Source of the DNA: Colius striatus
Lineage: Eukaryota; Chordata; Aves; Coliiformes; Coliidae
NCBI RefSeq assembly: GCF_028858725.1
Contig: NC_084789.1
Span: 37,145,548 to 37,209,547 of the forward strand
Reading direction: 5' to 3'
DNA length: 64,000 nt
Position 1 is the stretch's first letter. Every line of letters starts with the position of its first letter. Shown here piece by piece: positions 53,036-64,000 of this stretch. Made by a program: the position numbers and the translations under genes. The notes below the pieces were generated by a model. That model did not search any database. It saw only the letters and a list, made by a program, of their open reading frames with translations, and was not told where the DNA came from.

Positions 53036-54477
53036 ACTATGGACTATAGCACTTGGTTTTATTCCACCACTGCCCATAGAATTTGTCACCCTGGAGTCAT
53101 AATTTTTGAAAGGTTCCTGTCTTGATGACTGAGCTGGGCTGTCTCCCAGAACACGTAAGTTAATTTGGAAATGGCCACCACTGTTGGTACTTTGCAGAAT
53201 TAATTGTTCCTTAGACTTTCAGGGAAATCGGAAACAGCGTTGTTGGGAGCTTATGGGCAGAAGTCCCACCTGGCCGTGAATTCAGCTTCTCACCTGCTGT
53301 TTCAGTGCATCCTGAATTCTGCAGAGGCTGTTCACGCTGTCTGCGGACACCCAGGTACTGATCACCTGGGCAGCCAGAGTTAAACTAGCAGTTCTAAGAA
53401 AGATCTTGAGATTTTGAAAGAAAGATGTTCAAAAGAAAGCCAAGTTGGCATGGAATTTCCCGATTCCAGCAATTATTTACTGAAGCACAACTTCTCTGCG
53501 AGATCTAGGTACAGGGCACGTAACTCCCATTCTAGGACCAGCAACTTTCATAAATTGCCAACTCACAAAAATTTCTCTGCCCCTGATGCGCTTGCAGACT
53601 TTGATTTGTGAGATTTTTGAGATATCCTGAATTAGTTGCTGGGACTTATCTTTATTCATTATACAAAACCACTGGACTGGAACCTACTCAGAATTCTCCA
53701 CCTGTCTGTAGGCAGTGTAAAAATCTATTTTGATGGCCTTGTTCATCGTGGTGAGAAATTCCAGTGCCCAATGCAGTCTAATTGCTCCCTCACAGAGAGA
53801 GCAACTCCATCTCCTTGAGAAGGGGAGGGTGAGGAGAGGCCGGGAGCAGGTTGTCCATTCCTGCATCCAGTCATCCTCTCAGACCGGTTTTCTTCCTCTG
53901 AGATCAAGAGATGGCTGTTCTGGGGGAGGAGGGGGTGGGTTGGTCACCTGTGGGCCCCGTCCTGCAAAGCTCAGCTCCCCTGCAGAGTCCTCAGCCCAGC
54001 ATTTCATGCTGTGAAGACAGAGAGGATGAGGATGGAGTCCCTGGCCCACAGCTGGTGCTGAGCTGGGTGCGGCTGTGTCTTCACAGCCCTCGGGGCTGGC
54101 AATGGAGCTTTTCAAGTGAAAATGATCCCTGGAGGCCTCTGAGGTCAGCAGATACGCCAGCCAAAAGATAGAGATGGGCAGTGGAGGAAGGGCAAGTGCA
54201 CTTGCCCTGGACTGACAGATTGAAGGAAGATGAAGGCCCGGTGTCAGCCCTTCTCCTCAGCAGCCGTGGTTTGCTCCTCTGACCTGGTGCTGGATCCCAG
54301 CCCCACAGTCCAACCCTGACTTAGGCAAACGCTTGGGGAGGTATTTGTTTTCAAGGGCTTTAGCACAGACCACGTGTGGGTGCCGTGTGCGTCACCATTT
54401 GTGCTCTCAGCTGTTGTTGTCAGGCAAGTGCAGGAGCTGACTGAGGGAAGTTGTCTTCTCCCGTCTCCTCTGTGCAG
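53036..54477 (+). other. Sequence between TEKT3 3' flank and TEKT3 5' end
   Basis: About 1.44 kb with no recognised repeat or ORF conserved to a known protein. It should contain the TEKT3 promoter and first non-coding exon. Ends in a pyrimidine-rich acceptor TCTCCTCTGTGCAG. The antisense ORF at 53879-54115 and others are unsupported. Confidence 0.5.
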
Positions 54478-55104
<627 letters not shown>

Positions 55105-55208
55105 TAGCCCACTGCTGCCGCTGCACCAGGGACACGTGTGCTCTCTCCCGGGGCTTTCATGCTGCCGCTGCATGAAACGAGCTCTGTCGCCCATTAGTCG
55201 TGGCCTAA

Positions 55209-56291
<1,083 letters not shown>

Positions 56292-56380
56292 GTAGACCAA
56301 CCCCTCCCTGTGTGTGTGACGCCCTCACCTCCCTGGGACACCGACCACCCTCCACGCAGACCTGGCCCGGGAAGAGGCCA
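56292..56380 (+). other. TEKT3: TEKT3 intron start, cut by satellite
   Basis: About 89 bp of intron after the last exon, ending ...GGAAGAGGCC, then satellite from AATCCCACTCAC. Confidence 0.7.
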
Positions 56381-56948
56381 ATCCCACTCACTTGGACTGC
56401 TCATGTCCCACTGAAAATATATATGCTGTCGCTTAAGTTATACCACTGCATATGGGAGCAACAAAAAAACAGGAAGGCAGACCCCATCCAAAAGTAGTAA
56501 GTAGGATCAATGTAGTCTATCAGCCAGCACTGTGTTACATTTGCAGCTGCGTTCATGTGGGACCTATCTGCAATTCCAGTCACTTGAACTTCTCAACGAC
56601 CATTGAAAAAATACAGACTGTCAGTAGAAGTTATAACAGTGCGTATGGGAGCTCCAAGAACACAGGAAGGCAGTCCCCACCTACAGTAGTAAGTAGGTCC
56701 CCATGTAGTCTATCAGTATGCGCTGTTTCACATTTTCAGCTTCTTTCCTGTGAAGGCTGTCTCCAATCCCACTCACTTGGACTGCTCAAATCTCACTGAA
56801 AAAAATGCAGACTGGGTAGAAGATATATCACTGCATAACGGAGGTACAAGAAACCAGGAAGGCAGGCCCCACCTGCAGTGGTAAGTAGGTCCCCATGTAG
56901 TCTATCAGCCAGCACTGTGTCACATTTGCAGCTGCTTTCCTGTGGGAG
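56381..56948 (+). repeat. 193-bp satellite block
   Basis: Three monomers in + orientation between the TEKT3 island and D3, ending with the left GGGAG target duplication (56944-56948). Confidence 0.93.
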
Positions 56949-57504
56949 TGTGGTAGTTTGAGCCTGGCTGGATGCCAGGTGCCCACAACACCGCTTTATC
57001 CCCCACCACCTCAGCAAGCCAGGGAAGGGGAGGAAATAAGATGGGAGTCTCGTGGGTTGAGATTAAAGCAGTTTAATAAAGAAGCAACAAAGCCGCACGC
57101 GCGGGAAGCAAAGCAAAAGCAGATAAAGCTGTAACTCTCTACTTCCCATCAGCAGCGAGGTCCGGCCACCTCCCGAGAAGCAGGGTTTCAGGACGCGTAG
57201 CGGTTGCTTTTGGAAGGCCAGAAATGAATCTCGCCTCCCCTTCCTGCACCTCTCCCCCAGTTTATATTACTGAGCTGATGTCATATGGTATGGAATATCT
57301 CCTTAGTCAGCCCAGGTCAGCTGTCCTGACCATAGTCCCTCCCAAGATCATGCCCACCCACAGCTATTGGTGAAGGTGGGGGAAGGAACGCTGGAGGGAC
57401 AGTCCTGATGCTGTGCGAGCGGTTGTCATAATATTGATATAAACAGTAAGCAGAGCACTGCAGGAGCTGCTGTGGAAAATCACTACCATCCCAGACCCAC
57501 TAAA
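56949..57504 (-). mobile_element. ERV-D3 solo LTR
   Basis: 556 bp D-type LTR in minus orientation, flanked by a perfect 5-bp target duplication GGGAG (56944-56948 and 57505-57509). Five bases is the ERV-L-type duplication length. No internal sequence. Terminal CACTACA has decayed to CACTAAA at the right end. Confidence 0.92.
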
Positions 57505-58351
57505 GGGAGCTATCTCTAATCCCACTCACTTGGACTGCTCAGGTCCCATTGAAAATATATATGTTGTCGCTTAAGTTATACCACTGCATATGGGAGCTAC
57601 AAAAAAGCTGGAAGGCAAACCCCACCTACAGTAGTAAGTAGGTCCCCATGTAGTCTATCAGCCAGCTCTGTGTCACCTTTAAAGCAGCTTTCCTGTGGGC
57701 GCTATCTCCAATCCCAGTCAATTCGACTGCTAAATGCCCATTGAAAAAATACAGACTGTCCCTAGAACTTATACCACTGCATATAGGAGCTAGAAGAAAG
57801 CAGGGAGGGAGATCCCAGCTACAGTAGTAAGTAGGTCCCCATGTATTCTCTCAGCCATCACTGCATCACATTTCCAGCAGCATTCTTGTGGTAGCTATCT
57901 CTAATCCCAGTCACTTGGACTGCTCAGGTCCCATTGAAAAAATATATGCTGTCGGTTAAGTCATACCACTGTGTATGGGATCTACAAGAAAGCTGGAAGG
58001 CAGACCCCACCTAAAGTATTAAGTAGGTCCGCATGCAGTCTATCAGACAGCACTGTTTAACATTTCCAGCTGCTTTCCTACGGGCGCTCTCTCCAATTCC
58101 AGTCACTTGGATTGCTCAACTCCCATTGAAAAAATAATGACTATCGGTAGAAGTTATACCACTGCCTATGGGAGCTACAAGAAAGCAGGAAGGCAGACCC
58201 CACCTACAGTACTAAGTAGGTCTCCATGTAGTCTATCAGCCAGCACTGTGTTAAATTTGCAGCTGCTTTCCGGTGGGAGATGTCTCCGATCCCACTGACT
58301 TGGACTGCTCAGGTCCCATTGAAAAAATATACGCTGTCGTTTAAGTTATAC
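57505..58351 (+). repeat. 193-bp satellite block
   Basis: Just over four monomers, + orientation, starting with the right GGGAG of D3 and ending with the left TTATAC of C3 (58346-58351). Confidence 0.94.
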
Positions 58352-58708
58352 TGTGGGGAGTAATGTGGAGACATGGCTAGAGGAATGAGGACATGATAGA
58401 ATACAGCTGGTTAGGCAGTGAGCATTAAGCGATAAGATATTGGACTCCTGCTCAAGGACATGAGAGCAAGAGAGTTGTATGATAACAGGATGAGAAAACA
58501 GGACCTTAGTTTGGGTTAAGCAGCCACAAGTATCTGGAGTATGTTGAAACAAGGGCGAGGTTTGCATCTAACTTGGAACCAATGATGAGCTTAGCTTTTG
58601 CAATACATATGAGCCTGATTATTTTATCTATAAAAGAGTTGTATCTTTGCAAATAAAGTTGAGACTTTTTGCATTACAGGGTGGGATTGTCTGCGGTTGT
58701 CTTCAGCA
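58352..58708 (+). mobile_element. ERV-C3 5' LTR
   Basis: 357 bp, TGTGGGGAGTAATG...GTCTTCAGCA, with AATAAA near 58653. Confidence 0.9.
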
Positions 58709-58710
58709 AA

Positions 58711-58728
58711 TGGTGACCCCGACGGGAT
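58711..58728 (+). promoter_or_regulatory. Primer binding site, tRNA-Trp-like (ERV-C3)
   Basis: TGGTGACCCCGACGGGAT, one base from the avian alpharetrovirus tRNA-Trp site, 2 nt after the LTR. Confidence 0.88.
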
Positions 58729-58912
58729 ACACGGAGGACGTGATATACCGACTGGGCGCCACGGTGGAGCGACGAAGAGTCCTATGCAGCAAGGAAGGCA
58801 ATAAGCGTGAAAATTGGGAACATGCCATGCCCTGGGTGACCGTATAGACGAGCCTGGCCAAAACATGCCGCCGGACGTTGAAGGGCTGCAACAGCGCCCT
58901 GACAAATAGGTA

Positions 58913-59531
58913 TGGAAAGGCAAGCAGCATATGATTTATTTACTGCATTCTTTATGATTTATTTACTGCAGAAGCGGCAGATAAAGGGTATAGATCTGCA
59001 AAAAGACCTACTAAGGTTACTAAGGGAGTGTTCCAGAATCCACATACAGTGCATGAATTGAGCGAATGGCGTAAATTTGGGGATTTGCTGTGGGAGGCTA
59101 CCCTGGAGGATGATAAGATAGCTAAAAAGTTAGGGAAGCTTTGGAGGATAGTGCACAATGAGTTGTTGCAACATCAGGCAGAAAAGAAGACTGTTGAGCA
59201 TGCATCAGCAGCACAGAGTAAGAATAAAAACTATGAGCATGACTGGTTCCAATCCATCCCGCTTACGCATACTGTCTCAAAAGTAATGCTCCCACGCCCG
59301 CGTGTAGAAAATGGCCCTAGAGGCACGGACGGGGTACGAGAACCATGTGAGCCATCAGCCCCTCCTGAGGAACAGGAGTGCCGGCCTAAAGTGTAGAGAG
59401 GCAATGCGATTAGTAAGGGAGGCTATGGAAAAGGTAAAGGACCCATTGGAACAAATGTCAAAAGGAATAAGACCAATAAAAGAGGACTTAAGAGGAGAAG
59501 GTGATTTGGCTCCACAGGAGGACTTATACTG
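58913..59531 (+). pseudogene. gag: ERV-C3 gag remnant
   Basis: Starts at ATG 58913 like C1. A local duplication of about 20 bp (TATGATTTATTTACTGCA repeated at 58929-58970) and a loss near 59015 shift the frame. The frame 59028-59396 carries matrix (WRKFGDLLWEATLEDDK) to the proline-rich linker; 59311-59535 has a short helical stretch (EAMRLVREAMEKVKDP). Capsid and nucleocapsid are deleted. Confidence 0.78.
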
Positions 59532-59708
59532 TTGACTATGGATCTTAGTGAAAGGCCTAGATGCAAAATAGACCTTGAATTTCAAGGACAAAAAAGATCC
59601 TTGATGGGATTATTGGACACAGGGGCAAATTCCAGCATTATCAACCCAAGATGTTGGCCACAACACTGGCCCCTGCAACCGGCAGCAACTACTGTGACTG
59701 GGGTAGTA
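59532..59708 (+). pseudogene. pro: ERV-C3 protease, C-terminally deleted
   Basis: A frame with the protease active site LLDTGANSS (DTGA at about 59617-59628). After about 57 codons it passes directly into RT, so the protease flap and C-terminal half have been removed. Confidence 0.8.
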
Positions 59709-60810
59709 AAGTTATCTACAAGCCCGTGGAATACTCCTATATTTGTTATTAAAAAGAGATCTGGCAAGTATCGTTTGTTACATGACCTACGTGCAGTAAA
59801 TGAATAAATGGAACCTATGGGAGCATTGCAGCCAGGACTACCCAGTCCGGCTATGATTCCACAGGGTTGGCCACTGTTAATTGTAGATCTAAAGGACTGC
59901 TTTTTTACCATTGCCTTACATCAGCGGGATACACAACGGTTTGCTTTTACCTTGCCTGCAATAAATAGAGAAGGTCCCGACCATCGTTTTGAATGGACAG
60001 TTTTGCCCCAAGGCATGCGTAACAGCCCAACTATCTGTCAGTTGTATGTTGACGCAGCTTGACAACCCCTTCGATGACGATGGCCTAACGTTATCATCTA
60101 CCATTACATGGATGATATCCTCTTTTCTCAGCCTGCACCATTTACGGAACAACAGGTGGAGGAGATTCGACAGGCACTGGCTCAATGCCACCTTGTGATA
60201 GCTCCAGGAAAGGTTCAGCGTACAGCTCCATGGAAATATCTTGGATGGTCTTTATCAGAACAGCTATTAGTACCACAGAAGCTACAGCTCCAACTACAAA
60301 TAAAGACCCCAAATGATGCTCAGAAGCTTTTAGGAGATCTGCAATGGTTAAAATCAATAGTGGGAATACCCAACGAGTTGTTAGAAAAACTACGATCACT
60401 TTTGAAAGGAACCAACCCCACGCGTCAAATACAGGTAACACCAGAGCTTCAGGATGCGCTTCAACAAATTATGGACCGTGTCATACAAGGGCAGGTCCGA
60501 CGTCACGATGTTGACTTACCTATTGACTTAAACATCTGGTATAGCACAAAGTATTTGGTTGGGGCCTTGACACAATCTCAAAAGAAAATGGGGGAGGTAT
60601 GGGTTCTAGAATGGATTTCCCCAGCCTTACAACAAACAAAAACCCTTTTTCAAAAAATTGAGATGTTGGCGGGACGAATAAAAAAGGGTCGTGAAAGAGC
60701 ATTACAAGTAACTGGTGCTGAGCCGCATACCATAAGGATACCAATGAAAAAGGACTCTTTACCATGGTATTTAGACAATATAGAAGATCTTCAGGAGGCA
60801 CTCTTAGGTG
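59709..60810 (+). pseudogene. pol: ERV-C3 reverse transcriptase
   Basis: RT from fingers ([20 protein letters not shown]) through [13 protein letters not shown] with the first catalytic aspartate, [17 protein letters not shown] and YMDD at 60105-60116, the form used by alpha- and betaretroviruses. Stops at 59805 and 60060; after 60108 open through thumb and connection as part of a 347-codon frame. Confidence 0.88.
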
Positions 60811-61184
60811 GCGGCAGTATAGTAGCAACAGACAAAATAATAAAAGCACCATTACAATGGCTAGGAAAATGGAATTGGCTAGTACGACCCAAACGAGAGC
60901 AGACCCCCATCACGGATGCGTTGACAGCATACACGGATGCAGGAAGAAAGTCTAGAATGGCGGCAATAACCTGGCAAGAGGAAGGGGAGTGGAAGCACCA
61001 AGTAATAAAAGCAGAAGAGAAAGATATTACAAACCTTGGAATTGTTGGCAGTAGTATGGGCCATGATGAACCTGAAAGGGCCCCTGAATGTGGTTACAGA
61101 CTCGTTATATGCAGGAGGTATCGTAGAGAGAATCGAGGACGCCTCCATTAAGGAAGTGCAGAATCCCAGACTATTTGACAATAT
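60811..61184 (+). pseudogene. pol: ERV-C3 RNase H, truncated
   Basis: Follows RT in the same frame; first RNase H catalytic motif AYTDAGRKS near 60930-60955. A shift near 61050 puts the TDSLYAGGIVERI stretch in another frame. Ends at about 61184 at the deletion into env (ACTATTTGACAA joined to TATTTGACTAGTAGACAATAAC). Confidence 0.8.
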
Positions 61185-61680
61185 TTGACTAGTAGACAAT
61201 AACACCTTGTGTAATAGGATGGGGCTGATCACAATTAGCGGTGATCACGATCACTTGGATGGGAAACGTCAATGTGAGATAAGTAAGTCCCTTAATACCA
61301 CATTAGCCTCACCCCCTGAGGAAATAGACATGTTTGGAAGTGCCGATGCAAGCTTTGATACTAATGGAACTGGGGGAAAATTGGATAAGTTTTATGTCAC
61401 GGGATATCCATGACTTTAATAGAAATCGAAAATATTGGGCCACCGTAGAGTCTTCTTTGAAGTCAGAAACGGTATTTAAGCAATTGTATTCCAACTGTAA
61501 TGTCTCCGAAGAAATTGCCCATGGGTATATTTTTAATCTGTGGAGAAAGGGCCTGGAACGGAATACCAGTAAATTCCCCGGGTGGACCCTGTTATTTGGG
61601 GAAACTCTCTTTATTCCACCCTAACTTAACCACGCTAATGCAGCTTGCTGACAATAATAACAGCTCCCGCAAAAAACGTA
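61185..61680 (+). pseudogene. env: ERV-C3 env surface subunit, N-terminally deleted
   Basis: Starts inside SU at the deletion junction. Open pieces at 61207-61413 and 61334-61624, then 61500 onward to the furin-type site RKKR (61668-61679). The frame closes at 61411 at the same place as in C1. Confidence 0.78.
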
Positions 61681-62242
61681 GTTATTATGAGTTTGATTGT
61701 GCTGATCTTGGTCCCACACAATTTTGGAGTGAACTGAAGCAAGTCATAGTTGCCACCCTTTTGCCAGGAGGAGCAGCCAATAAGGCCATGAACTTGGCTA
61801 AACAGTTAGGATGTTGGACTAAAGATGAGTTAAATAAAACTTTAGAAATGATTGATATGTTAACAGTTTACGTTCAAAGTGTAAATCATGTGGTGTTACA
61901 AGACAGAGCTGCCATAGACTTTTTATTATTAGCCCACGGACATGGATTGAGGGCATGTGTTGTATGAACCTGTCAGACCATTCCACTTCGATACATGCCA
62001 AACAGTCATTACATCAGTTGAAACAAGAAGAGGGATTAGGACTTGAATGATGGTTTAAGGGATGGGGAACAGGCCCTTGGTTGCGAAATGTTATAATGTA
62101 TGGGATTGGCTTTATGGGTATTGTTTTATTTCTATTATTAGTGTTTCCCTGTTTTATAAATTGTATTCAACGGACAATAGAAAGAACATTTGAAAGGATG
62201 TGGCAGGCTAATATCATTTTCCAAAATAGAAAACGGGGGAAA
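61681..62242 (+). pseudogene. env: ERV-C3 env transmembrane subunit and purine tract
   Basis: After RKKR the frame continues through a fusion-peptide-like stretch (VIVATLLPGGAANKA) and the heptad helix, to 61967. A 16-base loss then removes the first cysteine of the CX6CC motif and shifts the frame. The membrane span (GIVLFLLLVFPCFINC) is in the frame 62081-62287. The purine tract AAAACGGGGGAAA precedes the LTR. Confidence 0.83.
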
Positions 62243-62599
62243 TGTGGTGAGTTTTGTGGAGACTTGGCTAGAGGAAAAAGGACATGACAGAATACAGCTG
62301 GTTAGGCAGTGAGCATTAAGCGATAAGATATTGGACTCTTGCTCAAGGACGTAAGAGCAGAAGAGTTGTATGATAACAGGATGAGAAAGCAGGAGCTTAG
62401 TTTGGGTTAAGCAGTCACAATTATCTGGAATATGTTGAAACAAGGGCGAGGTTTGCATCTAACTGGGAACCAATGATGATCTTAGCTTTTGGAATATGTA
62501 TGAGCCTGATTATTATATCTATAAAAGAGCTGTATCTTTGCAAATAAAGCTGAGACTTGTTGCACTCCAGGGTGGGCTTGTCTCCCGTCGTCTTCAGCA
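62243..62599 (+). mobile_element. ERV-C3 3' LTR
   Basis: 357 bp, TGTGGTGAGTTTTG...GTCTTCAGCA. TATA-like ATCTATAAAAGAG near 62517 and AATAAA near 62542. Followed directly by TTATAC. Confidence 0.92.
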
Positions 62600-63374
62600 T
62601 TATACCACTGCGTAGGGGAGGTACAAGAAAGCAGGAAGGCAGACCCCAACTACAGTAGTAAGTAGGTCCCCATGTAGTCTATCAGCAGCACTGTGTCACA
62701 TTTGCAGCTGTTTTCCTGTGGGCGCTATCTCCAATCCCAATCACATAAACTGCTCAACGCCCATTGAAAAAATATATGCTGTCGGTTAAGTTATACCACT
62801 GCCTATGAGAATTACAAAAAAAACAGGTACGCAGACCCCACTGACTGTAGTAAGTAGATCCCCATGTAGTCTATCAGCCAGCACTTTGTCACATTTGTAG
62901 CTGCTTTCCTGTGGGAGCTATCTCCAATCCTACTCACTTGGACTGCTCTGCTCCCATTGAATATATATAGACTGGCGGTAGAAGTTATACCACTGCATAT
63001 GGGAGGAACAAGAAAAGAGAAAGGCAGACCCCACCTACAGTACTAAGTAGGTCCCCACGTAGTCTATCAGCCATAAGTGTTTCACATTTGCAGCTGCTTT
63101 CCTGTGGGAGGTATCTCCAATCCCACTAACTTTGTCTACTCAGCTCCCATTGAAAAAAATACATGCTTTCTGTTAAGTTATACCACTGCGTATGGGAGCT
63201 ACATGAAACCAGGAAAGAAGACCCGACCTACAGTAGTAAGGAGGTCTCCATGTAGTTTCGCACCCCGAGCTGTTTCACATTTGCAGCTGCTTTCCTGTGG
63301 GAGCTGTGTGCAATCCCACTCACCTGGACTGCTCAGCTCCCATTGAAAAAACAAACGGTGTCAGTAGAAGTTAC
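62600..63374 (+). repeat. 193-bp satellite block
   Basis: Four monomers, + orientation, between C3 and F3. No gene is visible. Confidence 0.93.
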
Positions 63375-64000
63375 TCTGCCACGACGTTTTCGACTCCTGG
63401 CCTGAAAAACCCAGACTCGAAGACTGAAAACCAGACTCAAAGTCTGCAAACCAGGCTAGAAGCCTGAAACCAGACTCAAAGCCTGAAAAATGAACCAGAC
63501 TCTAAGTTTGAAAAACCCAGACTCGAAGTCTGAAACCAGGCTCGAAGCCTGAAAAACCCAGACTCGAAGCCTGAAAAACCAGCTCCAAGCCTACTTTATG
63601 CGGCGATCAACCCAGGGTCCGATTCTCAGCTGGGTGGGAAGAAATCAGTCCTACTCAATGTGAGTGATAGCAGAAATCTTCTCCTTTTTTGAGAGCAGGC
63701 TCTAACTTATATACACAGCAGCTTCAAAGCTAGCTCAGCAACAGCAGCTAATAGATTACATTCTTTTGTTCATCCTACTTGCGGTTTCTGCGATAAGCAA
63801 GCTCCCTCACATTTTCCCATCTTGTTTTTCTCCGAAGTTGTTTTCCACCTTGAGCTGTTAGCTCGTTAGCTGAAAACAGTCCGACCTTGAGGGAACAGAA
63901 AGCGGCTTGCTGTCTACATGACTACGTGACAGCAACTACTTTAACCATGGCTCTGACTCTGGTCTTGATTGTGCATTAAATTCATATAACTAGAGCTCAG
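63375..64000 (-). mobile_element. ERV-F3 LTR with long hairpin array, cut by window end
   Basis: F-type LTR in minus orientation; 63590-64000 aligns closely with 27030-27415 of F1. Its U5 part holds eight 15-nt hairpin units at 63412-63573. The left end reads TCTGCCACGACG, a decayed form of the F1 end TGCTGCCACG. It continues beyond the window, so I cannot say whether it is solo or part of a provirus. Confidence 0.85.
63412..63573 (-). repeat. Tandem array of eight 15-nt hairpins
   Basis: Units start at 63412, 63432, 63452, 63471, 63496, 63518, 63537 and 63559. Each is of the form CAGRCT-NNN-AGYCTG, with the R/Y pair often covarying. On the sense (minus) strand the common unit is CAGGCTTCGAGCCTG or CAGACTTCGAGTCTG, with T-rich spacers. 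Confidence 0.8.

Larger units (their letters stand above)
58352..62599 (+). mobile_element. ERV-C3, alpharetrovirus-like provirus with exact target duplication
   Basis: LTRs of equal length (357 bp each), tRNA-Trp-like primer site, gag start, protease, RT, RNase H start, then a deletion to env, TM, purine tract. Flanked by a perfect 6-bp duplication TTATAC (58346-58351 and 62600-62605). This is the youngest-looking C copy. The deletion near 61185 removed the end of RNase H, integrase and the start of env. Confidence 0.93.

Overview
The window looks like repeat-rich, probably heterochromatic, DNA from a bird. Four things support this: an antisense CR1 3' fragment of the kind scattered through avian genomes; ERV families whose env and primer sites resemble avian alpharetroviruses; a vertebrate TEKT3 (tektin-3) gene fragment with ordinary GT-AG introns; and a 193-bp satellite into which everything else is set. 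There is no prokaryotic or viral genome organisation, no tRNA or rRNA gene, and no intact host gene.

The ground substance is a tandem satellite (monomer 193 bp, counted directly at 39244/39437/39630/39823), about 15 kb in total in at least 14 blocks. It runs in + orientation except at 2314-3990 and 27967-28321, where it is inverted. Placed in it are, in order: A (1-2313, minus, gamma-like ERV, tRNA-Pro-like primer site); B1 (3991-8310, plus, gamma-like, tRNA-His-like primer site); C1 (11052-16386, plus, alpharetrovirus-like with env, tRNA-Trp-like primer site); D1 (17740-24350, plus, env-less ERV-L-like, tRNA-Lys-like primer site); F1 solo LTR (26966-27483, minus); B4 fragment (27603-27966, minus); B3 (28322-32632, minus); C2 (33785-38785, minus, with a foreign GC-rich mosaic segment); B2 (40091-43970, plus); F2 LTR fragment (44083-44257, minus); D2 (45285-51740, minus); a TEKT3-bearing island (52130-56380); D3 solo LTR (56949-57504, minus); C3 (58352-62599, plus); F3 LTR, cut by the window end (63375-64000, minus).

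No provirus here is coding-competent. Each has stops, frameshifts or large deletions. The longest open stretches are the RNase H-integrase part of D2 (524 codons) and the matrix part of Gag in A (281 codons). Several insertions keep exact target duplications: 6 bp TTATAC around C3, 6 bp CACCTA around F1, 5 bp GGGAG around D3. B1, B2 and B3 instead share one identical 3' breakpoint against the satellite and lack a 3' LTR, so they look like copies of one damaged provirus spread by duplication of the array.

Four observations stand out. (1) The U5 part of the F LTR carries a variable-number array (1, 4 and 8 units) of 15-nt hairpins whose stems covary between units. (2) The D family has an ORF of 126 codons with two or three hydrophobic segments between the primer site and gag. 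(3) The TEKT3 island has the gene's 3' end before its 5' end and replaces only about 8 bp of one satellite monomer, as expected for a circularly permuted segment or a slice of a tandem gene array. (4) The four B copies keep an antisense ORF of about 111 codons with a signal-peptide-like start, although their sense genes are broken.
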